A stretch of DNA of 64,000 nt from Vreelandella subterranea (GTDB taxonomy: Bacteria; Pseudomonadota; Gammaproteobacteria; Pseudomonadales; Halomonadaceae). The position numbers and the translations under genes are program-made. The notes beneath the pieces were generated by a model. That model searched no databases. It was not told the DNA's origin and saw only the letters and a program-made list of their open reading frames with translations. The DNA lies in contig NZ_FOGS01000004.1 in NCBI RefSeq assembly GCF_900111305.1, positions 1 to 64,000 of the forward strand, read 5' to 3'. Below, piece by piece: positions 43,678-53,198 of the stretch; position 1 is the first letter of the stretch, and the number at the start of each line of letters is the position of its first letter.

Positions 43678-45075
43678 GTGTCCGACACTTCTTTTGCTTC
43701 TCTGGCACTGCCAAGCGCACTTGCCAGTAATCTCGACTCTCTGGGTTATCACCACATGACGCCGGTTCAGGCACAAAGCCTGCCGCCCATGCTGGCTGGC
43801 CGCGATGTCATGGCCCAGGCCAAGACCGGCTCGGGTAAAACCGCCGCCTTTGGGCTGGCATTGCTGGCCGAGCTGCGCGTCGAGGCGTTTGCCGTTCAGG
43901 GGCTGGTGCTGTGCCCCACCCGGGAGCTTGCTGATCAGGTGGCTGAGGAGCTACGCCGCCTGGCCCGGGCAATGCCCAACGTGAAAATCCTCACCCTGTG
44001 CGGGGGAGCGCCGCTGGGGCCACAGCTTTCATCGTTGGATCACGGCGCGCATATCGTGGTGGGCACGCCGGGGCGCATTGACGAGCACTTGCGCAAAGGC
44101 TCTCTGACGCTTGGTTCGCTAACGACCCTGGTGCTGGATGAAGCCGACCGCATGCTGGATATGGGCTTTCAGGAAACGATTGACGCCATCATTGCCGACA
44201 CCCCGGCCGACCGCCAGACGCTGCTGTTTAGCGCCACCTTCCCGGACGAGCAGGCATCCGGCGGGCTGGCAGCGATGACGCGCGGCGTGATGCGCGACCC
44301 GGTGACGGTCAAGGTGGCCGAGGTTCATGACGCCACCACCATCGACCAGCATTTCTACCAGGTCGCGAGCGAAGACGCCCGCTTTGCGGCACTCAAACAG
44401 TTGCTGTTGGTTAACCGGCCGACCACCAGCGTGGTGTTCTGCAATACCAAGCGCGAGACTCAGGCGGTGGCCGACCAACTGGTCGATGCCGGTTTTAGTG
44501 CGGTCGCGCTGCACGGCGACCTGGAGCAGAAAGACCGCGACCGGCTGCTTGTCTTGTTTGCCAATCAAAGCGCGTCTATCTTGGTCGCCACCGACGTGGC
44601 GGCCCGTGGCCTGGATATCGCCCAACTGGATGCGGTGTTCAACTACCAGATCGCCCGTGAGCTGGACGTCCACGTCCACCGCGTGGGGCGCACCGGGCGG
44701 GCTGGGGCGAGCGGCATTGCCTGTACCCTGGTAACCCCCAAGGAGACTTATCGGCTGGAAAAGCTGGCCGACGTGCTGGGTGAAACCCTGACCACCGAGC
44801 CGCTGCCCAAGGCAACGAACGCTTTGCCGTTCGAGCCGCCCATGGCCACCCTGCAACTGGCCGGTGGCAAGAAAGACAAGTTGCGCCCCGGCGATATTTT
44901 GGGTGCACTGACCAGTGAAGGCGGCTTGCGCGGAGACCAGGTAGGCAAGATAAAAGTGCTTGCTCGCAGCGCCTACGTGGCGGTTGTGCGGGACAGAGTT
45001 CAGCAGGCCCAGGCAAAGCTTGAGCGTGATAAGTTGAAAGGGCGAGCCTTTCGCGTCCGTCGCATTCGCCATTAA
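43678..45075 (+). CDS. dbpA: DEAD-box RNA helicase DbpA
   Basis: A 465-residue DEAD-box helicase. Motifs in order: Q-motif region MTPVQAQSLPP, AKTGSGKTA (I), PTRELADQV (Ia), LDEADRM (II), FSATF (III), VATDVAARGLDI (V) and HRVGRTGRAG (VI). The C-terminal domain (about residues 395-465) is the DbpA RNA-binding domain that targets hairpin 92 of 23S rRNA; the protein aids large-subunit assembly. The start is GTG at 43678, with AGGA eight bases ahead and the family N-terminus (SDTSFASLALP) following. Confidence 0.94.
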   Translation: MSDTSFASLALPSALASNLDSLGYHHMTPVQAQSLPPMLAGRDVMAQAKTGSGKTAAFGLALLAELRVEAFAVQGLVLCPTRELADQVAEELRRLARAMPNVKILTLCGGAPLGPQLSSLDHGAHIVVGTPGRIDEHLRKGSLTLGSLTTLVLDEADRMLDMGFQETIDAIIADTPADRQTLLFSATFPDEQASGGLAAMTRGVMRDPVTVKVAEVHDATTIDQHFYQVASEDARFAALKQLLLVNRPTTSVVFCNTKRETQAVADQLVDAGFSAVALHGDLEQKDRDRLLVLFANQSASILVATDVAARGLDIAQLDAVFNYQIARELDVHVHRVGRTGRAGASGIACTLVTPKETYRLEKLADVLGETLTTEPLPKATNALPFEPPMATLQLAGGKKDKLRPGDILGALTSEGGLRGDQVGKIKVLARSAYVAVVRDRVQQAQAKLERDKLKGRAFRVRRIRH

Positions 45076-45120
45076 GTGTCTATTTGAGCGTGAACTGAAA
45101 AGGAGCCAACGCAGCGACCC

Positions 45121-45999
45121 ATGAAAATTCCTAAACGATTACAGCCCTTGGTTGATGACGGCATGATCGACGAAGTACTGATGCAATTGATGAGCGGTAA
45201 GGAAGCCCAGGTCTATGTGGTGCGCTGCGGCGAAGAGGAGCGCTGCGCCAAGGTCTTCAAAGAAGCCAAGCAGCGTAGCTTCAAGCAGGCGGCCCAGTAC
45301 CAGGAAGGACGTAAAGAGCGTAATTCCCGCCGCGCCAGAGCGATGTCCAAGAAAACCCGTTACGGCCAGAAAGAGCAGGAGCAGGCCTGGCTCAACGCGG
45401 AAGTCGATGCGCTTTACCGGCTGGCCGGTGCAGGCGTGCGGGTACCCGAGCCCCACGGCTTTGTGGATGGCGTCCTGCTGATGGAAATGATCACCGACGC
45501 CGACGGCAACGTGGCTCCACGCCTGGATGAAGTCACCTTGACACCGGAGCAGGCAGAGGCCTACTTCGCGAAGGTGATTCAGGACGTGGTGCGCATGCTG
45601 TGCGCCGGTTTGATCCACGGCGACCTGTCGGAGTTCAACGTGCTGGTGGATGCCCATGGCCCGGTGATTATCGACCTGCCCCAGGCCGTTGACGCCGCCG
45701 GTAATAACAGCGCCGCGGCGATGCTGTATCGCGATGTGGATAACATGCGCAACTACTTCGGCCAGTACGCCCCCGCGCTTCTCGACACCCATTACGGCAA
45801 AGAAATGTGGGCGCTGTACGAATCCGGCGAGCTGCATCCCGACAGCAAGCTCACCGGTCATTTCGACTTTGATACCCACATTGCCGACGTGGATGAACTG
45901 ATGGAAGTCATCGACGACGCCAAAGAAGAAGAAGCCGAGCGCCAGGCGCGCATGCGCGACGACGGCGAGGATGATGGCGAGATTCCACAGCCTTATTGA
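45121..45999 (+). CDS. RIO1-family serine protein kinase
   Basis: A 292-residue RIO-type kinase. Key features are the P-loop region LMSGKEAQVYVVRCG with the Lys in CAKVFKEA, a basic flexible loop (KERNSRRARAMSKKTRYGQ), the catalytic loop GLIHGDLSEFNVLV and the metal site VIIDLPQAVD. Eukaryotic RIO1 matures the small ribosomal subunit; bacterial functions are unclear. It begins 46 bp after dbpA and may be co-transcribed. The acidic C-terminal tail (about 30 residues) is probably unstructured. Confidence 0.93.
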   Translation: MKIPKRLQPLVDDGMIDEVLMQLMSGKEAQVYVVRCGEEERCAKVFKEAKQRSFKQAAQYQEGRKERNSRRARAMSKKTRYGQKEQEQAWLNAEVDALYRLAGAGVRVPEPHGFVDGVLLMEMITDADGNVAPRLDEVTLTPEQAEAYFAKVIQDVVRMLCAGLIHGDLSEFNVLVDAHGPVIIDLPQAVDAAGNNSAAAMLYRDVDNMRNYFGQYAPALLDTHYGKEMWALYESGELHPDSKLTGHFDFDTHIADVDELMEVIDDAKEEEAERQARMRDDGEDDGEIPQPY

Positions 46000-46166
46000 C
46001 GCTCCAAACGGTTAGCAGCAACGGCAAGTTTAGCCGGTACAGGATTGTGTCGACCACACCGCCGCAACAGCGCTGCTGGTTACTCGCCTGACCGGTAAGT
46101 GGTGGGACGGTTGGCTGCTGTGCTTCCGGCCTTCCTGCCCATCATCAAACGGAGGAAGGACTCTTC

Positions 46167-48056
46167 ATGCTCTCGCGTATGCTCGCGCCATTGTTTCGTT
46201 ACTTTGAAACGCGCGTTGACCCTTATCCTGAAGGTAAAGTGACGACACCACCCAAGGGGCTGGCGGCGTTCATCTGGCATTTTTCCCGCCCGGTTTGGCC
46301 GCTGTTGCTGCTCATGTCGCTGTTGACTGCCCTGGTTTCCGCCGCCGAGGTGGTGTTCTTCAGCTACATGGGCGAGCTGGTGGATTGGCTCGGCAAGGTG
46401 GAGCGGGAGAACTTCTGGGCCGAACATGGCCTGTGGCTTTCGGGGGTAGGGGTTCTGGTGCTGATTGGCCTGCCGCTGTTGGTCTTGGCGCAGTCATTGG
46501 TGACGCACCAGAGTATCTTCGGCAACTACCCGATGATCGGCCGCTGGCTATCGCATCGGCATATGCTCAGCCAGAGCCTGGCGTTTTATCAGGACGAGTT
46601 TGCCGGGCGCGTGTCGCAGAAAGTCATGCAGACGGCGCTGGCGATTCGCGAAACCGTCACCAAGGTAATGGATCTGCTGGTCTATGCCATCGTGTATTTC
46701 ACCGGCGCGGCGATTTTGCTGGGCCGTGCTGATCCTTGGCTGCTGCTGCCGCTGGGGCTCTGGCTTGCTGGCTATCTGGCGATCATGTGGTTTTTCGTAC
46801 CGCGTCTGCGGGATGTTTCCATGGCTCAGGCGGATGCCCGCGCCCAGATGACCGGTCGCGTAGTGGACAGCTACAGCAATATTCAGACCATCAAGCTGTT
46901 CGCCGACACCCAGCGGGAACAGGGCTACGCCAAGGATGCCATGGAAGGTTTCATGGGCACCGTGCACCGTCAAATGCGCCTGGTCACCATCATGAGCGTG
47001 TGCCTGACACTGCTGAATACGGCCCTTCTGGTGGGCACCGCGGGGATGGCAATCAGTGCCTGGTACCTGGACGCGATCTCATTGGGCGTGCTTGCCATTG
47101 CCATCGCACTGGTCATGCGGATTCGTTTCATGTCGGACTGGATTTTATGGGAGGTCGCTGGGCTGTTTGAAAACATCGGTACAGTACAGGACGGCATGAA
47201 CACGATCGCCCAAGAGCCTACCGTTCGTGATACACCCAATGCCCGGGCGCTAAGCGTTCCCCATGGGGCGATTGCTTTCGAGGGGCTGCGCTTCGGCTAT
47301 GAACAAGCCAAAGGCGAGGACAGAACCGTGTTCGACGGCTTGAGTCTGACTATCGCGCCGGGTGAGAAAATCGGCCTGATCGGCCGCTCCGGGGCGGGTA
47401 AGTCGACACTTGCCAATCTGCTGCTGCGTTTTTACGACCTTCAGGGCGGGCGCATTGTTATCGATGGGCAAGACATCGCCGGGGTTACGCAGACTTCGCT
47501 GCGCCACCAGATCGGTATGGTGACCCAGGACACCTCGCTACTGCACCGTTCGCTGCGCGATAACATCCGCTACGGCAGTCCCCACGCCAATGATGACGAC
47601 GTCTGGGAGGCGGTATGTCGCGCCCATGCGGATACCTTTATCAATGATCTGGTCGACCCGAAAGGGCGGCGTGGGCTGGACGCCCATGTGGGCGAGCGCG
47701 GCGTCAAGCTGTCCGGCGGCCAGCGGCAGCGCATCGCGATTGCCCGGGTGTTGCTCAAGAATGCCCCGATCCTGGTACTCGATGAGGCCACCTCGGCGCT
47801 GGACTCCGAGGTGGAAGCCGCCATCCAGGAGCAGCTCGATACCCTGATGGAAGGTAAAACGGTGATTGCGATTGCCCACCGGCTGTCCACCATTGCGATG
47901 CTCGACCGGCTTATCGTGGTCGATGAAGGCCGGATTGTCGAAAGCGGCACCCATGCCCAGCTACTGGAAAAGAATGGCATTTATGCGCGTCTATGGCGTC
48001 GGCAATCGGGTGGGTTCATCGGCCTTGATGTCGATGCTGTTAGCCCCAATGATTAA
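46167..48056 (+). CDS. ABC exporter, fused permease and ATPase
   Basis: A 629-residue half-transporter that should act as a homodimer. About six membrane helices lie in residues 30-330. The nucleotide-binding domain carries Walker A GRSGAGKST, Q-loop MVTQDTSLLHRSLRDNI, signature VKLSGGQRQR, Walker B LVLDEATSALD and the switch His in IAIAHRLST. It belongs to the MsbA-like multidrug/lipid exporter group (the common Halomonas and Pseudomonas type). A GGAGGAAGG ribosome site lies before the ATG. The substrate is unknown. Confidence 0.93.
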   Translation: MLSRMLAPLFRYFETRVDPYPEGKVTTPPKGLAAFIWHFSRPVWPLLLLMSLLTALVSAAEVVFFSYMGELVDWLGKVERENFWAEHGLWLSGVGVLVLIGLPLLVLAQSLVTHQSIFGNYPMIGRWLSHRHMLSQSLAFYQDEFAGRVSQKVMQTALAIRETVTKVMDLLVYAIVYFTGAAILLGRADPWLLLPLGLWLAGYLAIMWFFVPRLRDVSMAQADARAQMTGRVVDSYSNIQTIKLFADTQREQGYAKDAMEGFMGTVHRQMRLVTIMSVCLTLLNTALLVGTAGMAISAWYLDAISLGVLAIAIALVMRIRFMSDWILWEVAGLFENIGTVQDGMNTIAQEPTVRDTPNARALSVPHGAIAFEGLRFGYEQAKGEDRTVFDGLSLTIAPGEKIGLIGRSGAGKSTLANLLLRFYDLQGGRIVIDGQDIAGVTQTSLRHQIGMVTQDTSLLHRSLRDNIRYGSPHANDDDVWEAVCRAHADTFINDLVDPKGRRGLDAHVGERGVKLSGGQRQRIAIARVLLKNAPILVLDEATSALDSEVEAAIQEQLDTLMEGKTVIAIAHRLSTIAMLDRLIVVDEGRIVESGTHAQLLEKNGIYARLWRRQSGGFIGLDVDAVSPND

Positions 48057-48087
48057 TGTACCGACCATTCTGTCCAAAGAGGTGTTC

Positions 48088-49095
48088 ATGCAAGCGATTC
48101 AACTCAATCAGCCCGGCGGTCTCGACAAGCTAACGGTAGTGGATCAAGCCGCGCCCGGCGAGCCGGGGAAAGGCGAAATTCGTGTGCGCTTGCACGCCAG
48201 TTCGCTGAACTTTCACGACTACGCCGTGGTAGCCGGAATGATCCCCACCGAGGAGGGGCGTATTCCCATGTCGGATGGTGCAGGCGTTGTCGACGCCGTC
48301 GGTGAAGGCGTGAGCGAGTTTTCCGTGGGCGACCCGGTGGTGTCGACGTTCTTCCCCGGCTGGCTGGAGGGCCCGGCGCGGGTTGGCGACTTCCGTACCA
48401 CCCCCGGCGATGGCATCGATGGCTATGCGCGTGAGCAGGTGATCGCGCCTGCCACCTCGTTCACCTACCAGCCGGCTGAATACAGTCACGCTGAATCCGC
48501 CACCCTGACCACCGCCGGGGTTACAGCCTGGCGCGCATTGGTCGTCGATGGCGGACTGAAAGCTGGCGATACGGTGCTGGTACTGGGCACCGGCGGCGTG
48601 TCCATCTTTGCGCTGCAATTTGCCAAGATGATGGGCGCACGGGTCATCGCCACGTCGTCCTCCAACGAGAAGCTTGCCCGCCTGCGCGAATTGGGCGCGG
48701 AGCACACCATCAACTACAAAGAGACGCCCGAGTGGGGCAAGGCCGTCAAGGCGCTGACCGAAGGCGAGGGCGTTGATCATGTGGTGGAAGTGGGTGGCTC
48801 TGGCACGCTTCCGCAGTCGATCGATGCGGTCAAGATCGGCGGTCATATTGCACTGATCGGCATATTGACCGGCCGTGAGGGCGAGATTCCCACTGCCAAG
48901 CTGATGGCCAAGCAGGCCACCCTGAAAGGCTTGATCGTCGGCAGCCGTCGCGACCAGATTGAAATGATTCGTGCCATCGAGGCCAATGGCATGCGGCCGA
49001 TTATCGACCGTGAATTCCCGCTGACCGACATCGCCGATGCCTTCCGTCACCAAGAGGCCGGGAAACACTTTGGCAAAATCTGCCTGACCTTCTAG
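48088..49095 (+). CDS. Zinc-independent MDR-type NAD(P)-dependent alcohol dehydrogenase/quinone reductase
   Basis: A 335-residue medium-chain dehydrogenase/reductase. The GroES-like domain (residues 1-130) has SLNFHDYAVVAGMIP and lacks the usual zinc-binding cysteines. The Rossmann domain has LVLGTGGVSIFALQFAKMMGA (about 162-182) and SSSNEKLARLRELGAEHTINY. It is probably NADPH-dependent, judged from family features; the substrate is unclear. AGAGG is close before the ATG at 48088, which excludes longer readings overlapping the ABC gene. Confidence 0.9.
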   Translation: MQAIQLNQPGGLDKLTVVDQAAPGEPGKGEIRVRLHASSLNFHDYAVVAGMIPTEEGRIPMSDGAGVVDAVGEGVSEFSVGDPVVSTFFPGWLEGPARVGDFRTTPGDGIDGYAREQVIAPATSFTYQPAEYSHAESATLTTAGVTAWRALVVDGGLKAGDTVLVLGTGGVSIFALQFAKMMGARVIATSSSNEKLARLRELGAEHTINYKETPEWGKAVKALTEGEGVDHVVEVGGSGTLPQSIDAVKIGGHIALIGILTGREGEIPTAKLMAKQATLKGLIVGSRRDQIEMIRAIEANGMRPIIDREFPLTDIADAFRHQEAGKHFGKICLTF

Positions 49096-49150
49096 TGATG
49101 GATAAGCCCCAAAGCGTGACTGTCAGGCCTTAGCGCCTGGTCCTGCTTTG

Positions 49151-49182
49151 CACCAGCGCCGCCATCATGGGCGGCGCTGGTG
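49151..49182. terminator. Hairpin between convergent MDR dehydrogenase and YeeN-like genes
   Basis: A 13-bp perfect stem: 49151-49163 (CACCAGCGCCGCC) with 49170-49182 and loop ATCATG. It separates two convergent stops. It lacks a U-tract, so it is called from stem strength and position. Confidence 0.6.
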
Positions 49183-49192
49183 TATCAAGCAT

Positions 49193-49924
49193 TTATTCGT
49201 CGTCTGAGGGCAGCTCAGCGCTATGGTAGACGTTTTGTACGTCGTCCAGATCGTTCAGCATGCCGAGCAGTTTTTCGAACATGGCCACATCGTCGCCTTC
49301 GACCGGTGTGGTGGTTTGCGGCAGGAACTGAATTTCATCGGCCTCGAACTCGATGTCGCCGAAGGTGTCGAGCAGCGCCTGCTTGGCCTTGGCGTAGTCG
49401 ATATGCGGCGCAAACACGGTGATGCGGCCGTCTTCCTGCTCGATATCAGTGACGTCGACATCCGCTTCCATCAGCGCTTCCAGCACGGCTTCCTCGTCGC
49501 TACCGGCAAACGCGAAAATCGCGCAGTGGTCGAACATATGGCTGACGCTGCCGGGGGTGCCGATTTTGCTCTTGGTCTTGGTAAAGCAACCGCGAACGTC
49601 GCCGAAGGTGCGGTTGGGGTTGTCAGTCAAGCACTCGACAATCACCATGGCATTGCCGGGCCCGAAGCCCTCGTAGCGCGCCGCTGAAAAGTCTTCGCCG
49701 CCCGCCCCGCTGGCTTTATCCAGCGCCTTGTCGATCACGTGAGAGGGTACCTGATCCTTCTTGGCACGCTCCATCAGGCCGCGTAGCGCCAGGTTGCTAT
49801 GGGGATCGGTGCCGCCCGACTTGGCGCAAACGTAGATCTCGCGACCGTACTTACTGTAAACCTTCGTCTTTGCATCGGCCGTTTTGGCCATGGATTCTTT
49901 ACGGTTCTGAAAAGCCCTACCCAT
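49193..49924 (-). CDS. YebC/PmpR family protein (YeeN-like)
   Basis: A 243-residue member of the YebC/TACO1 family, of the shorter-linker YeeN branch: it begins [20 protein letters not shown] and continues [16 protein letters not shown]. Later motifs are [18 protein letters not shown] and [21 protein letters not shown]. Members bind DNA as regulators or assist ribosomes at polyproline stretches; the branch role is not settled. AGGACG lies before the ATG. Confidence 0.93.
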   Translation of the reverse strand: MGRAFQNRKESMAKTADAKTKVYSKYGREIYVCAKSGGTDPHSNLALRGLMERAKKDQVPSHVIDKALDKASGAGGEDFSAARYEGFGPGNAMVIVECLTDNPNRTFGDVRGCFTKTKSKIGTPGSVSHMFDHCAIFAFAGSDEEAVLEALMEADVDVTDIEQEDGRITVFAPHIDYAKAKQALLDTFGDIEFEADEIQFLPQTTTPVEGDDVAMFEKLLGMLNDLDDVQNVYHSAELPSDDE

Positions 49925-50118
49925 GTTGACGTCCTGTAATTAGTGATTCCCCTGCTGATCAGGGTGTCATCAAAAAAGCCAAAGTTTACCCAACAGGATA
50001 TCATGCTAACAGCGTTATTTGCGTAAGCGCAGGCGTCTCATCGCCCGACATGGCTTACACTGCAAGGCGTCATCATTTGCCGATGTCGAAAGGACAATAA
50101 ACGATCTAGGAGGATCAT

Positions 50119-50736
50119 ATGCCATTCTCGCTATGGTTGTCGCTCGCGGCGGTATGCGCCATGGGCGCGATGTCACCGGGACCCAGTCTGGCGCTGGTAC
50201 TGCGCCATACCCTGGGTGGGGGGAGGCTGTTGGGCGTGACCGCGGCGTTATGCCATGCCGGTGGCGTTGGGCTCTATGCCCTGCTGACCGTGCTGGGCCT
50301 GGGCGCGCTGATTGTGCAGTGGCCGACCCTCTTCCAGTTGATTACCTGGGTAGGGGCTGCGTATCTTGCCTGGCTGGGCATTAAAGCGCTGCGTGCCGGT
50401 AGTGCCGGGGCGATGCAGCAACAGGCAATGGTCACGTCCGGCGCCCGGGCTGCCAGGGAGGGCGTGTTGGTGGCGCTGGGCAACCCCAAATTGATCCTTT
50501 TCTTCGTTGCGCTGCTCAGCCAGTTTGTCACGCCCGATATGAGCCTGGTTGCCAAAGCGCTCATCGTGGTCACGGCGATGGTCATTGACGGAGGATGGTA
50601 CGTGCTGGTGGCCGTTGCCCTGTCGCATTCACGGGTGCTGCCCTGGCTTCAGCGCCGCGCCCACTGGATTAATCGGGTGACCGGGATTTTGCTGCTGGCA
50701 TTGGCGCTTCGCGTGGTGGCCGGTCCGCTGGTCTAG
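50119..50736 (+). CDS. LysE/RhtB family amino acid exporter
   Basis: A 205-residue membrane protein with about six helices and the LysE-family pattern MSPGPSLALVLRHTLGGG (18-35), YLAWLGIKALRAG and VALGNPKLILFFVALLSQFV. It probably exports an amino acid such as homoserine, threonine or lysine. A strong AGGAGG ribosome site precedes the ATG. It stands alone, divergent from the YeeN-like gene. Confidence 0.93.
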   Translation: MPFSLWLSLAAVCAMGAMSPGPSLALVLRHTLGGGRLLGVTAALCHAGGVGLYALLTVLGLGALIVQWPTLFQLITWVGAAYLAWLGIKALRAGSAGAMQQQAMVTSGARAAREGVLVALGNPKLILFFVALLSQFVTPDMSLVAKALIVVTAMVIDGGWYVLVAVALSHSRVLPWLQRRAHWINRVTGILLLALALRVVAGPLV

Positions 50737-50823
50737 GTTGGCAGAGACTGGCTTGGGGAACTGGTGCGTCGAGCATAGACATGGCATGGTAAGTGGCGAG
50801 GCGTTCCAGGGGGGAGGCGGCAG

Positions 50824-51309
50824 ATGACATTTTACGATCAGGATTGTTACAACCACATGGGGCAGCCGTTTAACCTGCGGGCGTTGCAGGGGCAGGTGTT
50901 GCTGATCGTCAACGTCGCCAGCCGTTGTGGCTATACCCCGCAGCTCAAAGAGCTGGAAATGCTTTACCAACGCTATCGGGATCGCGGTTTCACGGTACTG
51001 GGGTTTCCCTGTGATCAGTTTGGCAAGCAGTCGCCGGAAAGTGCTGAGGCCTTTTGTACCTTTGGCGAGCAGCAATATGGCGTCACGTTTCCGCTCATGG
51101 AAAAAGTTCGGGTCAATGGCAGTGACGCCCACCCGTTGTTCGTGTTTTTAAAGCGCGAGGCGCCCGGCGTGTTGGGGACGACAATGATCAAATGGAATTT
51201 TACAAAATTCCTGGTCGGGCGTGATGGCAAGGTCATTGCGCGCTTTGGTCCCCGGGATCATGGCCGCTTGTTACGGCTACGCCTGGAACGCGCGCTCGAC
51301 GAGGTTTAG
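50824..51309 (+). CDS. Glutathione peroxidase-like protein
   Basis: A 161-residue thiol peroxidase of the glutathione peroxidase family. The peroxidatic Cys35 is in NVASRCGYTPQ, the resolving region is GFPCDQFGKQ and the Trp-Asn of the active site is in KWNFTKFLV. It reduces hydroperoxides in the cytosol, usually with thioredoxin in bacteria. GGGAGG lies nine bases upstream. It converges with a four-base overlap on the next gene. Confidence 0.95.
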   Translation: MTFYDQDCYNHMGQPFNLRALQGQVLLIVNVASRCGYTPQLKELEMLYQRYRDRGFTVLGFPCDQFGKQSPESAEAFCTFGEQQYGVTFPLMEKVRVNGSDAHPLFVFLKREAPGVLGTTMIKWNFTKFLVGRDGKVIARFGPRDHGRLLRLRLERALDEV

Positions 51310-51746
51310 GTCTCGCCGCGGGCGACCATTACCCGGTTCATCAACTCGTTCCAACGATGGCGGACCATCATGGTCGTCAGACCTGAAAACAGTGCCCAGC
51401 TCTTGCGCCGCCAGCCTGTCAAACGCAGGTTGTGGCTGACCAGTTGCTGCATCAGTTTGCGGTTATTGAACTCACGCCATTCGCTGGCAATGGACAGTTG
51501 ATGGCGGGCCATCACCGGCGCCATCTCCAGGCGGAACATCCATTCAAGCTCTTTGAAGGTCATATCAAAGCGCTGAACGACCTCGACCATCTGGGCGTAA
51601 TCGCGCTCACTTGGCTCGCGGTCCAGCCATAACGGGGCCAGTGCCAACCATAAATCGCCACGTTCATCGACTAGCTGCTGTGCGTTCATTAACAAAGCCT
51701 CACGGGCGGTCTGTGATAAAACAATATCCTGACGTGAAAGGTCCAT
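51306..51746 (-). CDS. Conserved protein of unknown function
   Basis: A 146-residue mostly helical, soluble protein that I cannot assign to a family. It has an acidic and hydrophobic first half (ALAPLWLDREPSERDYAQM) and a basic second half rich in Arg and Trp (LRLTGWRRKSWALFSGL). No signal peptide or long membrane helix is obvious. Its gene sits between gpx and fabV on the opposite strand, with its stop overlapping gpx. No function is proposed. Confidence 0.7.
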   Translation of the reverse strand: MDLSRQDIVLSQTAREALLMNAQQLVDERGDLWLALAPLWLDREPSERDYAQMVEVVQRFDMTFKELEWMFRLEMAPVMARHQLSIASEWREFNNRKLMQQLVSHNLRLTGWRRKSWALFSGLTTMMVRHRWNELMNRVMVARGET

Positions 51747-51828
51747 AAGCTCAATAGCGGACAGCGCCGCTCTAGACCGCTAGAATAGTGCCACTGATGA
51801 GCTAATTATTTTGAAAGCGAGGTTCCCC

Positions 51829-53034
51829 TTGATTATCAAACCCAAAGTACGCGGCTTTATTTGCACGACCACCCACCCGGTCGGCTGCGAGCAGAACGTT
51901 CGCGAGCAGATCGAGGCCACTCGCGCCCGCAACCTGGATAAAAGCGCCGGGCCCAAAAAGGTGCTGGTGATCGGGGCTTCCAGTGGGTACGGCCTGGCGG
52001 CGCGCATTACCGCGGCGTTCGGCTACGGAGCGGATACCCTGGGGGTGTTCTTTGAAAAACCGGCGACCGAGAATAAGCCCGGCACCGCAGGCTGGTATAA
52101 CAGTGCGGCGTTTGACAAGTTCGCCAAGCAGGAAGGCCTTTACAGCAAGTCGATCAACGGCGATGCGTTCTCCCACGAAGCGCGCCAGAAAGCCATTGAA
52201 CTCATCAAGCAGGACATGGGCGAAGTCGACTTGGTGGTCTACTCGCTGGCATCGCCGGTGCGCAAGCTGCCGGATAGCGGCGAGCTCAAGCGCTCGAGCC
52301 TTAAGCCGATTGGCGAAACCTACCGGGCGACCGCGATCGACACCAACAAGGACGCCATCATCGAAGCCGAGGTGGAGCCCGCCACCCAGCAGGAAATCGA
52401 CGATACCATCACCGTGATGGGCGGCGAAGATTGGGAACTGTGGATGGATGCGCTGGACCAGGCCGGTGTGCTGGCCAAGGGCGCGCGCAGCGTGGCGTTC
52501 AGCTATATCGGCACGGAAATCACCTGGCCGATCTACTGGCACGGTGCGCTGGGCAAGGCCAAGGAGGACCTGGACCGTGCCGCAGCGGCGATCGATGCCA
52601 AGCTGAAAGAGACCGGTGGTGGCGCTAACGTGGCGGTACTCAAGTCGGTGGTCACCCAGGCCAGCGCGGCGATCCCGGTGATGCCGCTGTATATCGCCAT
52701 GGTGTATCGCATCATGAAAGAGCAGGGCGTCCACGAGGGTACGATCGATCAGCTTAACCGCTTGTTCGGCGAGCGCCTCTACGCCCCGCAGGGCGGTGAG
52801 ATGGCCACTGACGAAGTGGGCCGTCTGCGCCTGGATGACTGGGAGTTGCGCGACGATATCCAGAAGGCCTGCCAGGATCTGTGGTCGGAAGTCACTACCG
52901 ATAACCTGTTCGAGATCACCGACTACGCAAGCTATAAACACGACTTCCTGAAGCTGTTTGGCTTCGGGCGCGACGATGTTGATTACGACGCCGATGTTGA
53001 CCCGATGGTCGACTTTGATGTGGTCAACCTCTAA
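51829..53034 (+). CDS. fabV: Enoyl-ACP reductase FabV (NADH)
   Basis: A 401-residue trans-2-enoyl-ACP/CoA reductase that completes fatty-acid elongation. It starts at a TTG codon: [19 protein letters not shown] is the family's N-terminus, and GAGG lies upstream. The NAD site has [15 protein letters not shown], and the catalytic Tyr and Lys are in [10 protein letters not shown] (the Y-x8-K spacing unique to FabV). FabV enzymes are naturally insensitive to triclosan. An in-frame start at 51811 is less likely. A clear terminator follows. Confidence 0.95.
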   Translation: MIIKPKVRGFICTTTHPVGCEQNVREQIEATRARNLDKSAGPKKVLVIGASSGYGLAARITAAFGYGADTLGVFFEKPATENKPGTAGWYNSAAFDKFAKQEGLYSKSINGDAFSHEARQKAIELIKQDMGEVDLVVYSLASPVRKLPDSGELKRSSLKPIGETYRATAIDTNKDAIIEAEVEPATQQEIDDTITVMGGEDWELWMDALDQAGVLAKGARSVAFSYIGTEITWPIYWHGALGKAKEDLDRAAAAIDAKLKETGGGANVAVLKSVVTQASAAIPVMPLYIAMVYRIMKEQGVHEGTIDQLNRLFGERLYAPQGGEMATDEVGRLRLDDWELRDDIQKACQDLWSEVTTDNLFEITDYASYKHDFLKLFGFGRDDVDYDADVDPMVDFDVVNL

Positions 53035-53069
53035 ACCAGTTGCCGCTAAATGGCGGTATTAGCGTTATG

Positions 53070-53100
53070 AAAACGTCGGGCCTGGGAGCTCGGCGTTTTT
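53070..53100 (+). terminator. Rho-independent terminator of fabV
   Basis: AAAACGTCGGGC (53070-53081) pairs with GCTCGGCGTTTT (53088-53099) over 12 bp with two G-U wobbles and loop CTGGGA, ending in a T run. It lies 35 bp after the stop. Confidence 0.8.
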
Positions 53101-53198
53101 GCATTTATACGTCATGTTTTGTTCACCGCGACGCGGCCACTGCCTTTACCCAGGCAATTGGTTAAGATGTCGGTTTGTTTTCGTCACGGCGGTTTTCC

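Noticed and set aside
44119..45072. A 317-codon minus-strand frame opposite dbpA
   Set aside because: It mirrors dbpA codons and shows no protein motif of its own.
46167..48056. ABC exporter as part of an operon with the RIO kinase
   Set aside because: A gap of 167 bp with its own strong ribosome site and no overlap gives no support for co-transcription.
48130..49068. A 312-codon minus-strand frame opposite the MDR dehydrogenase gene
   Set aside because: Antisense shadow with the same skewed composition; the plus-strand gene is clear.
51802..52941. A 379-codon minus-strand frame opposite fabV
   Set aside because: It is an antisense shadow of a gene with complete FabV motifs; no domain or ribosome site supports it.
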